This document shows, in pieces, positions 9,108 to 17,508 of a DNA stretch of 64,000 bases. Origin of the DNA: Rummeliibacillus pycnus (GTDB lineage Bacteria > Bacillota > Bacilli > Bacillales_A > Planococcaceae); assembly GCF_002884495.1 (NCBI RefSeq), contig NZ_KZ614145.1:1874423-1938422 (forward strand). Reading direction: 5' to 3'. A program made the translations under genes and the position numbers. The first letter of the stretch is position 1. Each line of letters starts with the position of its first letter. Under the pieces are notes generated by a model. It worked only from the letters and a program-made list of their open reading frames with translations. It ran no database searches and was not told the origin of the DNA.

Positions 9108-9686
9108 TTACTTTGATTCTAATAAAATTTTACGGTTCAACCAGAAGTAGTCTATTCCAGACCAAATAGTGAAGAACAATGCGATATAAAGCATGATCGT
9201 CCCAAATGGAATACCCCACATTGCAAAGAAAATATTGTGAAGTAATAATGAAGCAATGGCCACGATTTGTGCCCATGTTTTAATCTTACCTAGTTGATTT
9301 GCAGCTACAACCTCACCTTGTTCTGCACAAATTAGTCGTAAACCAGTTACTGCAAACTCACGGCTAATAATTATAATGACAACCCAAGCTGGTGCAGCAT
9401 TCAATGCTACCAATAAGATAAATGCAGATGATACAAGTAATTTATCTGCTAACGGATCTAAAAACTTACCTAAATTAGTTACTAAATTATATTTACGTGC
9501 ATAGTGACCATCGATCCAATCTGTCACAGATGCAATAATAAAAATCAAAGCCCCAACAAAATGTTCAATTGGTAATGTTACACCCAATATGGACATATTT
9601 CCCCAGCCAAAATCTAACACCATAACAAGGACAAAAATTGGAATTAGAAAAATTCGAGAGACTGTGATTCTATTAGGAATATTCAT
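9108..9686 (-). CDS. pgsA: CDP-diacylglycerol-glycerol-3-phosphate 3-phosphatidyltransferase
   Basis: The 192-residue membrane enzyme makes phosphatidylglycerophosphate, the first committed step to phosphatidylglycerol. The CDP-alcohol phosphotransferase signature DG-x2-AR-x8-G-x3-D-x3-D is complete (DGHYARK, then GKFLDPLAD). Several hydrophobic helices follow. I chose the ATG at 9684-9686: AAGGTG lies 6 bases upstream and the N terminus matches the family, whereas a TTG seven codons earlier has no support. A strong terminator stands between rodZ and this start. Confidence 0.95.
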   Translation of the reverse strand: MNIPNRITVSRIFLIPIFVLVMVLDFGWGNMSILGVTLPIEHFVGALIFIIASVTDWIDGHYARKYNLVTNLGKFLDPLADKLLVSSAFILLVALNAAPAWVVIIIISREFAVTGLRLICAEQGEVVAANQLGKIKTWAQIVAIASLLLHNIFFAMWGIPFGTIMLYIALFFTIWSGIDYFWLNRKILLESK

Positions 9687-9710
9687 TTGTTTCACCTTTC
9701 TTAGCAAAGC

Positions 9711-9735
9711 AAAAAGTCATCTTTATAAGATGACT
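9711..9735 (-). terminator. Terminator between rodZ and pgsA
   Basis: A perfect 9-bp stem, AGTCATCTT/AAGATGACT, with a 3-base loop is followed by five T on the minus strand. It ends only about 25 bases before the pgsA start, so pgsA must rely on read-through or on a promoter inside rodZ. Confidence 0.85.
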
Positions 9736-9742
9736 ACTTTGC

Positions 9743-10651
9743 TTACTCGAATTTAATAACGATATTTTGAGTATAACGTTCTGCAGGAGTTGCTGCAAAT
9801 TTAATCTTCTCACCATTTACATATACAGTACCATTTGCAGAGGCACCAAGTCTAACACGTACACTTTTCTTACCTTTAGCATCTACATCGAGTTCATCGC
9901 CATTACTATACATTTGATCTGCCTTGTAATTTTGTGATTCACTTGAGAGTTCAGTGCCGTTTTCATCTTGAATACCAACCCATGTACTACCTGTAACTTT
10001 AACTTTTACTTTAAAGTCCTTAGCACCTGTTAATGTATACGTAGTTGTTACACTATCATTTTCTACTGTACCTTTTGAGATTTTTTGTTTTGATTTTGTT
10101 GTATCTTTTGTTACTTGATCTTGTTTTGCTTTAGAATCAGCTGCAGAATTTCCTTGTACTGATTTATCCTTATTACTATTTGTTTGAACGTTAGTTGATT
10201 CAACTTTTACGTCTTGTTGCTTTGGTTCATCCGCAACATTATTACTTGAATGTTGATTTAAAAACCAAATTGCTGCAATAATAATGATGATAAATAAGGC
10301 AACAATTACTTTAGGCATCCAATCGGAACTTCCTTTTGTCGCCTTTTTCGCAAGGGTACGACGCTGATTTGGTTGTTGGATGTTCGCCGTTGCTGTTACA
10401 TTTTCTACTGTTTTATTTGTAGGGATTTCACCTTTATAGGTATCTAATAATTCGTTGGAATCTAAATCCACCGCTTCTGCATACTGCTTGATAAATGCTC
10501 GTACATAAAATGTTCCCGGCATAATACTATAATTGCCTTCTTCAATTGCAGAGAGATAGCGTTTTTGAATCTTTGTAATTTCCTGTAAATCATCCAGACT
10601 ATAACCTTTTGACATTCTCGCTTCCTTTAAACGAGTTCCTAATTCTGTCAA
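9743..10651 (-). CDS. rodZ: RodZ-family cytoskeleton-associated membrane protein
   Basis: The 302-residue protein (YmfM) has an N-terminal helix-turn-helix domain of the Xre type (about 1-70), a basic linker, one transmembrane helix (about 112-131), a low-complexity S/T/K/Q linker (about 135-200) and a C-terminal DUF4115 beta domain. RodZ links MreB to the cell-wall elongation machinery. The start is TTG (10649-10651) with AAGGTG 7 bases upstream, and the protein start aligns with the family. It lies between ymfK and pgsA as in other Bacillales. Confidence 0.92.
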   Translation of the reverse strand: MTELGTRLKEARMSKGYSLDDLQEITKIQKRYLSAIEEGNYSIMPGTFYVRAFIKQYAEAVDLDSNELLDTYKGEIPTNKTVENVTATANIQQPNQRRTLAKKATKGSSDWMPKVIVALFIIIIIAAIWFLNQHSSNNVADEPKQQDVKVESTNVQTNSNKDKSVQGNSAADSKAKQDQVTKDTTKSKQKISKGTVENDSVTTTYTLTGAKDFKVKVKVTGSTWVGIQDENGTELSSESQNYKADQMYSNGDELDVDAKGKKSVRVRLGASANGTVYVNGEKIKFAATPAERYTQNIVIKFE

Positions 10652-10668
10652 CTGTAAACACCTTCCTG

Positions 10669-11475
10669 TTAAAAATTAAATCCTCCAAAACCCCCGAAAC
10701 CACCCGAATCTTGTAGAAAGCTATTATTACGCTCTAGTACTTCGTATGTAATTTCTTCATCTGGATGATGTCTTAATTCGATAATATAATCAAAGTCTTC
10801 GATTGTATATTCAGAATGTTGAACGAACATATCAGGATGTTCAATCACGATAATCGTTGGTAATTGCATAATCTCCCGAACCAACTGTTGATGACGCTCA
10901 TCCGATGAACGTCTAGTTACGATTCCATCTAAGATGAACACATTATTACTGTTAAATTCATCTCCTAGAAGTCGATTACGTATTGTTTGCTTAATCATTG
11001 TAGATGATAGAAATAACCATCGTTTGTTTGCACAAACACTAGCAGCAACGATTGATTCTGTTTTTCCAACACGAGGCATACCACGTATTCCTATTAATTT
11101 ACGACCTTCTTTTTTAAAAATTTCAGCCATAAAATCAACAAGTATTCCTAGTTCATCCCGAACAAAGCGGAATGTTTTTTTCTCATCTGCTTCTCGTTGG
11201 ATATAACGACCATGTCGAATAGCTAAACGATCTCGAGTAGTGGGTTGTCGAAATTTCGTGACTTTAATCATTTCCATAGTAGAAACAATATTCCTAAATC
11301 GCTCAATTTGTTCTTCTTTTTCAGCACGTAAAAGCATCCCTCTTCGCACTTGATCTACACCATTAATCGTTACGATATTGACCCTAAGCATACCTAATAA
11401 TGACGCAATATCACCTAATAATCCGGGGCGATTGATTTGTATTTCATATTCAAAATACCATTCTTTCACATACAA
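10669..11475 (-). CDS. ymfK: YmfK family protein (DUF3388) with ACT-like and P-loop parts
   Basis: The 268-residue protein belongs to a Bacillales family of unknown role. Residues 7-75 look like an ACT-type ligand domain (RPGLLGDIASLLGML). A P-loop-like GMPRVGKT at 132-139 is followed by a hydrophobic strand and acidic IIVIEHPD, suggesting nucleotide binding. The C terminus ends in a short G/F-rich tail (FGGFGGFNF). The start is probably TTG (11473-11475) behind a weak AGGG. It sits 17 bases before rodZ and is probably co-transcribed with it. Function is unknown. Confidence 0.88.
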   Translation of the reverse strand: MYVKEWYFEYEIQINRPGLLGDIASLLGMLRVNIVTINGVDQVRRGMLLRAEKEEQIERFRNIVSTMEMIKVTKFRQPTTRDRLAIRHGRYIQREADEKKTFRFVRDELGILVDFMAEIFKKEGRKLIGIRGMPRVGKTESIVAASVCANKRWLFLSSTMIKQTIRNRLLGDEFNSNNVFILDGIVTRRSSDERHQQLVREIMQLPTIIVIEHPDMFVQHSEYTIEDFDYIIELRHHPDEEITYEVLERNNSFLQDSGGFGGFGGFNF

Positions 11476-11544
11476 CGATCCCTTCTATTATAAGACGCTT
11501 AAAACATTTCTATGTTCCATAATAGCTGATTTTTCTACATATGA

Positions 11545-11602
11545 AAAGAAAAAAAGAAAGGGGTTGTCTTAAAAGTGTAAAAAAACATTTTAAGACGCCC
11601 CC
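11545..11602 (-). terminator. Terminator after ymfJ
   Basis: A strong stem, GTCTTAAAA/TTTTAAGAC capped by an outer GGGG/CCCC pairing (11560-11602), is followed by a long T-rich tract on the minus strand (plus 11545-11560). A second small perfect hairpin, CTTGCGA/TCGCAAG, lies at 11620-11640 between the ymfJ stop and this terminator. Confidence 0.88.
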
Positions 11603-11671
11603 TCAGTTACTACAATTTCCTTGCGAGTTCATTTCGCAAGATTCAAAAGAAATTTTGTATGATTTCTTTTG

Positions 11672-11929
11672 CTACTGTAGATTCTTATTTTGCACTAGTT
11701 TAATCACACAATTTGCTAGTGCTTCTTTTTCACTTTCTGAAGCTACGCCCCACATATCAGATAGTACTCGTTGTTGTTCATTCTTAGGGTCAATATTAGT
11801 TGCCAAATACTCTCCGATTTGCACTGCTGCTTCTTGAATCACTTTATTGGACATACCTGCTTGTTCAGCCTTAGAAATATTTTGACCTAAAAAGGATGTC
11901 CAACTTTGCCAATTTTCAATGATAGGCAT
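11672..11929 (-). CDS. ymfJ: YmfJ family protein (DUF3243)
   Basis: The 85-residue cytoplasmic protein belongs to DUF3243, marked here by FLGQNISKAEQAGMS, GEYLATNIDPKNEQQRVL and a C-terminal helix. Its function is not known. I chose the ATG at 11927-11929 because GGAGG lies 7 bases upstream; an upstream start eight codons earlier has no binding site. It follows ymfI and is the last gene of the ymfF-H-I-J unit, before a strong terminator. Confidence 0.9.
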   Translation of the reverse strand: MPIIENWQSWTSFLGQNISKAEQAGMSNKVIQEAAVQIGEYLATNIDPKNEQQRVLSDMWGVASESEKEALANCVIKLVQNKNLQ

Positions 11930-11972
11930 TATAATCCCTCCCTTACATATCAAGTATGTGTAAAGTTAAAAA

Positions 11973-12701
11973 TTATATGTACCAACCACCATTAATCCTC
12001 AAAATTTGTCCTGTAATGTAATCTGCTTTACCCGACTGCAGAAATGCTACTAAGTAAGCCACTTCTTCAGGTTTTCCAGCGCGTTCTAACGGAATTTCAG
12101 ATACTAGTGAAGACATTTCATCATCATTTAAATGTCCATTCATTTTCGTATCAATTAAACCCGGAGCAACTGCATTTACACGAATGCCATTGTAAGAAGC
12201 TTCTTGTGCATATGCTTTTACAAATGCATGGATAGCACCTTTAACAGTAGAATAAAGTGTTTCGCCAGCTCCACCAGCTTCACCCCAAATTGAACCAATC
12301 ATCGTAATATAGCTTACTTCATGCTGACGTAATTTCGGAGAAAGTAAACCAATCAACTGAATTGGTGTTTGAACATGTACTTTCCACAATGCGTTCATGT
12401 CTTCAATGGATGTATCTTCAACTAGTTTATAAAGTGCTTGACCACTTGCAACAACAATTGCATCTAATGAGAACACAGATTGAGTTATTGTAGTTGCGGC
12501 AAATTCGTCCGTTAAATCTGCATGGATCATCATAAATTCTTGTTTTGGAAATTCGTTCATCAATTCTTTGATCAAACCTTGCATCCGATTAGTTTGATGA
12601 TTGTAGTGCATATATAAAGACCAACCATTGGATGCAAGCTCACGACAAACAGCACTTCCGATTGAACCGGAAGCGCCTAGTACTAAAGCAAATTTCTTCA
12701 T
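11973..12701 (-). CDS. ymfI: Short-chain dehydrogenase/reductase YmfI
   Basis: The 242-residue protein is a classical SDR oxidoreductase. The Rossmann glycine motif is GASGSIG near residues 9-15, the catalytic serine lies in TMIGSIWG and the catalytic Y-x3-K is YSTVK. The C-terminal PERAGKPEEVA-type segment is typical of FabG-like members. The substrate is unknown. The start codon overlaps the ymfH stop as ATGA, so it is coupled to the two M16-family genes upstream. Confidence 0.9.
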   Translation of the reverse strand: MKKFALVLGASGSIGSAVCRELASNGWSLYMHYNHQTNRMQGLIKELMNEFPKQEFMMIHADLTDEFAATTITQSVFSLDAIVVASGQALYKLVEDTSIEDMNALWKVHVQTPIQLIGLLSPKLRQHEVSYITMIGSIWGEAGGAGETLYSTVKGAIHAFVKAYAQEASYNGIRVNAVAPGLIDTKMNGHLNDDEMSSLVSEIPLERAGKPEEVAYLVAFLQSGKADYITGQILRINGGWYI

Positions 12702-14020
12702 TTCTGTTGATGACCTTCTGATTGTTCACCTTCAGCAAGGGGCAAGATTTTGAAGACGGTTTGCTGTGATTCACCTTGTAAAGATTTAAAAGCTTCTTGT
12801 ACATCTGCTACTGTCAATTCTTCGATAGCAGAAACGGAATCAAATAAATTCATATCATTGAATTTATAACGTGTAAATTGATTTGCAATAAATTCAATTG
12901 AGTTAAGCGCTCTTAAGTTAAAGCCAATTCTGCGACGTTTTACCCGCTCTAACTCCTCTTCACCAAATGGCCATGTTTCTTCTGCATTTTTTAATTGGCC
13001 TTTGATTGCCTCTATTAACTTGTCTGGTTGATGAGTGTCAGAACCAATCATTGCAAATCCAAAACCGTGCTCTAAAGAAAAGTCATAAGAGTAAGATTCA
13101 TCAATTAATCCTTCTTCATATACTCTTGTATAGAAATCAGATGAGCGACCAAACAAAATATCTAGCGTTAAACTAATTGCTAATTCATGTTTTAACATAT
13201 CACGACCAGATAAATTTGTTTCTTTTGCTTTTAAACCTACTGAGATTTTCGATTTAGAAACATCCATATGAAGAGTACGTTCTGGAATCGCAACTTCCAT
13301 TTGTTCATTTACTTCAATACGTTTTATCGGAGTTGGTTCTGCAAATTCCTTTTTGGCTTGATTTTCACGAATTACTTTCATCATTTTTTCTGGATCTAGT
13401 GCCCCGATAGCAAATAACAACATATTAGAGGGATGATAAAAAGTGTGATAACAAGTATATAAATGATCAGCAGTAATTTTATCAATTGATTCGACTGTAC
13501 CTGCAATGTCAATTTTTACAGGATGTTCTTTATACATATTTTCAATTGTACCAAAGTATAGTCGCCAATCAGGCTGATCATCATACATTGTAATTTCTTG
13601 ACCAATGATCCCTTTTTCTTTATTCACCGTTTTTTCTGTGAAATAGGGTTCCTGTACAAAGTTTAGCAATGTTTCTGTACTTTCATATAAATGATTTGTG
13701 GCAGAGAATAGATACGCTGTTCTAGTAAATGAAGTGAAAGCATTAGCAGATGCACCGTATTCACTAAATTTTTGGAACACATCTCCATCTTCTTTTTCGA
13801 ACATTTTATGCTCTAAAAAGTGAGCAATCCCATCCGGAACAGTAATCGCATCTTGTTCTCCAAGTGGCACAAAAGAACGATCCACTGAACCATATTTTGT
13901 TGTAAAAGTTACAAATGCTTTGGAAAATCCCTTTTTTGGTAAAATGTAGACATCTAAACCATTCTCTAACTTTTCATAATAAAGTGTTTCATCTAGTTGA
14001 TCAAAACGAATTGTTTCCAT
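12698..14020 (-). CDS. ymfH: M16-family peptidase YmfH (active-type subunit)
   Basis: The 440-residue protein carries the inverted zinc motif HFLEH at residues 67-71, so it is the catalytic-type member of the YmfF/YmfH pair. The two-lobed M16 fold is expected over the full length, with no signal peptide. It overlaps ymfF by one base (TAATG) and ymfI by four. Paired active and inactive M16 proteins commonly form one working enzyme. Homologues have been linked to antimicrobial-peptide processing, but the substrate here is unknown. Confidence 0.92.
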   Translation of the reverse strand: METIRFDQLDETLYYEKLENGLDVYILPKKGFSKAFVTFTTKYGSVDRSFVPLGEQDAITVPDGIAHFLEHKMFEKEDGDVFQKFSEYGASANAFTSFTRTAYLFSATNHLYESTETLLNFVQEPYFTEKTVNKEKGIIGQEITMYDDQPDWRLYFGTIENMYKEHPVKIDIAGTVESIDKITADHLYTCYHTFYHPSNMLLFAIGALDPEKMMKVIRENQAKKEFAEPTPIKRIEVNEQMEVAIPERTLHMDVSKSKISVGLKAKETNLSGRDMLKHELAISLTLDILFGRSSDFYTRVYEEGLIDESYSYDFSLEHGFGFAMIGSDTHQPDKLIEAIKGQLKNAEETWPFGEEELERVKRRRIGFNLRALNSIEFIANQFTRYKFNDMNLFDSVSAIEELTVADVQEAFKSLQGESQQTVFKILPLAEGEQSEGHQQK

Positions 14021-15288
14021 TATTTTTTATCCTCCATTCCACTTAAGAAATAGATGGTTTCTTTATGCAATTGTTTAGCCATATTAACAACATCTTGCTT
14101 TGATACAGCCTGCCATTTTGCTTGCCATGCTTCAACATTGAAATCTTCGTCCAAATCTTTATACTGATCGTAAATTTCAATTTGGCCACGTGCAGAATCT
14201 AGAGCTTCTTTTAATTGGTTTTGGAGCATCGCTTTCGTTTGTGTCATTTCCAAATCCGTAATTTCACCATTTTGCATAGCAATCAATTGTTCATCGATTA
14301 ATTGTAAAGCTTTCTTTTCATTTTCAGCATCGATACCTGACATTACATAAACTAAACCATATTGTGCAGAGTATGAGCTTGAACAATAATATGCCATACT
14401 TTCTTTTTCGCGTACATTCATGAACAGTTTGGAATGAGGATAACCACCGAAAATGCCATTAAAAATTTGCATTTTTGGGAAATCTGCATCTTTAAAGAAT
14501 ACTGGTGTAGTAAAACCAATATGCAGTTTACCTTGTTTCATTTCTTGTGTTTCTTTTACATAAGAATCAGTTGGTTGAATTTTAGGTAAAGTACTCTTTT
14601 CAAATGATGTTTTACGATCGCCAAATGGTAATGCATTTTTTAAGTCTTCCATCATTTTGGCTTCATCAATGTCTCCAACTACATAAATATCAATCACATC
14701 TTCTGCTAGCATGCGTTGATATGTATTGGTTAATGATTGTGGTGTGATCGCTTCTACAGCTGGAATTGTACCATTTGCGGAAGTAGATGCTGGATGATTT
14801 GGAGCTAAGATTTTAGTTAAACGATTTTGTGCATAACGTGATTTATCATCAAAAATTGATTGAATACGTTCTTTGACCATTTCTTTTTCCCGAGCTACGA
14901 TATTTTCTTTAAAAACGCCATTCTCGAAATTCGGATTAAAAAGTACTGTATGCATTAATTCTAATACTTTTCCTAATACGTCACCCTGTTTCAAGTAATG
15001 ATCATTGACAGTTTCAATGTTTAACAAAACGGTATGTTCATTTCCTTTTTTAGATGTATCTAAATACAAAACTGTACCGTATAAATCATCTAGATACATA
15101 CGCATACTAGCAGTAGATGGGAATTTAGCATTACTGTGTTGCAATACATTTGATAAAACAGTTCTTTCTGCAGCCTCCTCTTCCTTTAAGGGTCTTCTAA
15201 ATTTCAGCGAAAAATTCACTGTTTTAAATTGATCAGTTTCTCTTGTATGAATATGAACGTCTTTTGCTACTTCTATAGTCTTAAACAT
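14020..15288 (-). CDS. ymfF: M16-family peptidase-like protein YmfF (inactive-type subunit)
   Basis: The 422-residue protein aligns in layout with YmfH but has no HxxEH motif in its N-terminal lobe (the matching region reads VLQHSNAKFP). It is therefore probably the non-catalytic partner of YmfH. Start: ATG behind GGAGG. A candidate promoter (15332-15361) lies between the transporter terminator and this gene, making it the first gene of the ymfF-H-I-J unit. Confidence 0.92.
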   Translation of the reverse strand: MFKTIEVAKDVHIHTRETDQFKTVNFSLKFRRPLKEEEAAERTVLSNVLQHSNAKFPSTASMRMYLDDLYGTVLYLDTSKKGNEHTVLLNIETVNDHYLKQGDVLGKVLELMHTVLFNPNFENGVFKENIVAREKEMVKERIQSIFDDKSRYAQNRLTKILAPNHPASTSANGTIPAVEAITPQSLTNTYQRMLAEDVIDIYVVGDIDEAKMMEDLKNALPFGDRKTSFEKSTLPKIQPTDSYVKETQEMKQGKLHIGFTTPVFFKDADFPKMQIFNGIFGGYPHSKLFMNVREKESMAYYCSSSYSAQYGLVYVMSGIDAENEKKALQLIDEQLIAMQNGEITDLEMTQTKAMLQNQLKEALDSARGQIEIYDQYKDLDEDFNVEAWQAKWQAVSKQDVVNMAKQLHKETIYFLSGMEDKK

Positions 15289-15331
15289 TCAATCCCCTCC
15301 TATCTACTTAATATAACAAACCATCACTCCA

Positions 15332-15361
15332 ACTATACATGTCAATTGAATAAAATTGCAA
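15332..15361 (-). promoter_or_regulatory. Candidate sigma-A promoter of ymfF
   Basis: TTGCAA (15356-15361) is followed after 18 bases by TATAGT (15332-15337) on the minus strand, about 45 bases before the ymfF start. Confidence 0.45.
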
Positions 15362-15457
15362 CTAATGTAAAAGCAGGTTAGAGGAATACTTATTGACCAC
15401 CTGCTGACATGAATTCTTCCTATCCTTACAATCTTACAACCAAAGTTGTTGGCAAAA

Positions 15458-15485
15458 TAAAAAGACTGAGCCAGAAGCCCAGTCT
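15458..15485 (-). terminator. Terminator of the nucleoside transporter operon
   Basis: AGACTG/CAGTCT plus GGC/GCC pairing (15463-15485) is followed by TTTTTATTTT on the minus strand, 12 bases after the last permease stop codon. Confidence 0.85.
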
Positions 15486-15497
15486 GATTTTAAAAAA

Positions 15498-16457
15498 TTA
15501 GCGTTTGCCTTTCACATATGGTGTACCGGATGCTTTTGGTGCTCTCGCTTTTCCGATAAACCCTGCTAAAGCTAAAATGGTTAATACATACGGTAAAATA
15601 AATAAAATAACATCTGGTACATCTTTGATTACTGGAATTGAGGCTCCTACAATACTTAAAGACTGTGCAAAACCAAAGAATAGCGCTGCTCCCATAGCCC
15701 CTAGTGGATGCCATTTACCAAAAATCATTGCGGCAATAGCCATGAAACCTTGTCCACTAATTGTAGTTTGGCTGAAATTACCCGCAATTGCTTGGGCATA
15801 GATAGCCCCACCGATACCACCAAGTGCACCTGAAATCATTACTGCAACATAACGCATTTTGGTTACATTTACACCCATTGTATCTGCAGCCATCGGATGT
15901 TCCCCTACAGCACGTAAACGTAAACCAAATGGTGTTTTATAGATAATAAACCAAGCAAAGAAGGCTACAGCGATCGCTAAAATAGATGTTCCATAAACGT
16001 CCGTAAAGAACATTTTACCTAAAATAGGAATATTCTTTAATCCTGGAATATCAAAACGTGAGAAACGTTCTGCGATTGAATCTGTTTGACCTTTGTCATA
16101 TAGCATTTTGATTGAGAATACTGCAACTGCTAAGCCTAACATATTAAGTGCAACCCCTGCTACCGTTTGGTCAGCGCGGAATGAAACAGCTGCAACTGCT
16201 AAGATGAGTGAGAATACAATTCCTACAACCATCGCAACAAGTAAACCAACCCAAGGTGTCCATCCACCAAGAGAATCAGCAAATGTTAAGTTAAAAACGA
16301 TACTACTGAAGGCACCCATGATCATTACACCTTCAAGACCGATATTAATAACACCTGATCGTTCAGTGAATACACCGCCTATAGCAGTCATTATTAATGG
16401 AGCGGCATAGAAGATAGCAGAAGGAATAATGAAATATAACACTTCTAAAAAGCTCAT
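15498..16457 (-). CDS. nupQ: Nucleoside ABC transporter permease (NupQ-like)
   Basis: The 319-residue integral membrane protein has about eight to ten hydrophobic segments and the BPD_transp_2 permease pattern (GVINIGLEGVMIMGAF; GLRLRAVGEHPMAADTMGVNV). It is the second channel subunit of an importer for nucleosides such as guanosine. Its ATG lies one base after the stop of the first permease, with GGAGG inside that gene. The symbol follows B. subtilis NupQ (YufQ); the exact substrate is inferred. Confidence 0.88.
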   Translation of the reverse strand: MSFLEVLYFIIPSAIFYAAPLIMTAIGGVFTERSGVINIGLEGVMIMGAFSSIVFNLTFADSLGGWTPWVGLLVAMVVGIVFSLILAVAAVSFRADQTVAGVALNMLGLAVAVFSIKMLYDKGQTDSIAERFSRFDIPGLKNIPILGKMFFTDVYGTSILAIAVAFFAWFIIYKTPFGLRLRAVGEHPMAADTMGVNVTKMRYVAVMISGALGGIGGAIYAQAIAGNFSQTTISGQGFMAIAAMIFGKWHPLGAMGAALFFGFAQSLSIVGASIPVIKDVPDVILFILPYVLTILALAGFIGKARAPKASGTPYVKGKR

Positions 16458-16458
16458 G

Positions 16459-17508
16459 TTATTTTTCCTCCTTTTTTTTCTTACTTAAACGTTCAAGTAC
16501 TACTCGAATGATATAGCCAGAAGCTACAAAGAAAATAATCAAAGCAATAACAATTGATACAATTTCTACAGGGATTCCAGCTTCGTTAGGCATATTAAGT
16601 CCACCATTTTTCAACGAACCAAATAGTATAGCACCAAATAATACGCCAAAAGGTTGATTTGCACCTAATAAAGCAACCGCGATACCATCAAATCCGATAC
16701 CAGTAAATGCTGTCATCTTAGAGATATTACCAAATGTACCTAGTGCCTCCATAGCACCACCAAGTCCAGCGAATACACCAGATATCACCATTGCTAGAAC
16801 AATATTTTTGCTGACATTCATACCAGCATAATCTGACGCATTTTGGTTAAATCCAACAGCTTTCAGTTCAAAGCCACGTGTTGTTTTCTCTAATAAGAAC
16901 CACATGACAATAACAGCGATTATTGCAATGACAAATCCCCAATGCATTCTTGAGTAATCTGTAATTGTTTCAAAGAATGGCGATCTAAGAGATGCTGAAT
17001 CATGAATCTTTTCAGTTTTCTCAGCTCCACCTGATAGTGCAGAAATAGTTGCATTCGCTACATAAAGAGCTATATAGTTCATCATAATCGTTACAATAAC
17101 TTCATGCACTTGTAATTTTGCTTTTAATAAACCTGGAATTAATGCCCATAATCCACCTGCAACTGCAGCTGCTAATAATGCTAATGGAAGATGAATGATT
17201 TTAGGTAGGTCAAATGCATAACCAACATATGCTGCTGCTAACCAACCTACAATCAATTGTCCTTCTACACCGATGTTAAATAACCCAGTTCTAAATGCAA
17301 AAGCTACAGCTAAACCCGCAAAAACATATGGTGTAATTTGACGGACTGTTTCACCAATGTTGTAACTATTACCAAATACTCCATTCCATAATGCAATATA
17401 GCCATCTACTGGGCTAAATCCACTAACAAGCATGACAATTGCACCTACGATTAGGCCTAATAAGATAGAAATGACAGGGACTAGAATATTTGTCGTACGT
17501 TTAGACAC
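16459..17508 (-). CDS. nupP: Nucleoside ABC transporter permease (NupP-like)
   Basis: The 349-residue membrane protein is the first permease of the importer, with the family pattern FRTGLFNIGVEGQLIVGW and the cytoplasmic coupling region TTRGFELKAVGFNQNASDYAGM. It has about ten transmembrane segments and a basic K/E-rich tail. The start is GTG (17506-17508), overlapping the ATPase stop as TAGTG with AGGTG upstream, so translation is coupled. Confidence 0.88.
   Translation of the reverse strand: MSKRTTNILVPVISILLGLIVGAIVMLVSGFSPVDGYIALWNGVFGNSYNIGETVRQITPYVFAGLAVAFAFRTGLFNIGVEGQLIVGWLAAAYVGYAFDLPKIIHLPLALLAAAVAGGLWALIPGLLKAKLQVHEVIVTIMMNYIALYVANATISALSGGAEKTEKIHDSASLRSPFFETITDYSRMHWGFVIAIIAVIVMWFLLEKTTRGFELKAVGFNQNASDYAGMNVSKNIVLAMVISGVFAGLGGAMEALGTFGNISKMTAFTGIGFDGIAVALLGANQPFGVLFGAILFGSLKNGGLNMPNEAGIPVEIVSIVIALIIFFVASGYIIRVVLERLSKKKKEEK

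Noticed and set aside
11476-11495. TATAAT close upstream of ymfK as a promoter
   Set aside because: It would place the transcript start inside the ribosome binding site, and no -35 element stands at the right distance.
14020-15288. YmfF as a degraded pseudogene because it lacks the zinc motif
   Set aside because: The frame is intact and full length, and inactive M16 partners are normal in YmfF/YmfH pairs.
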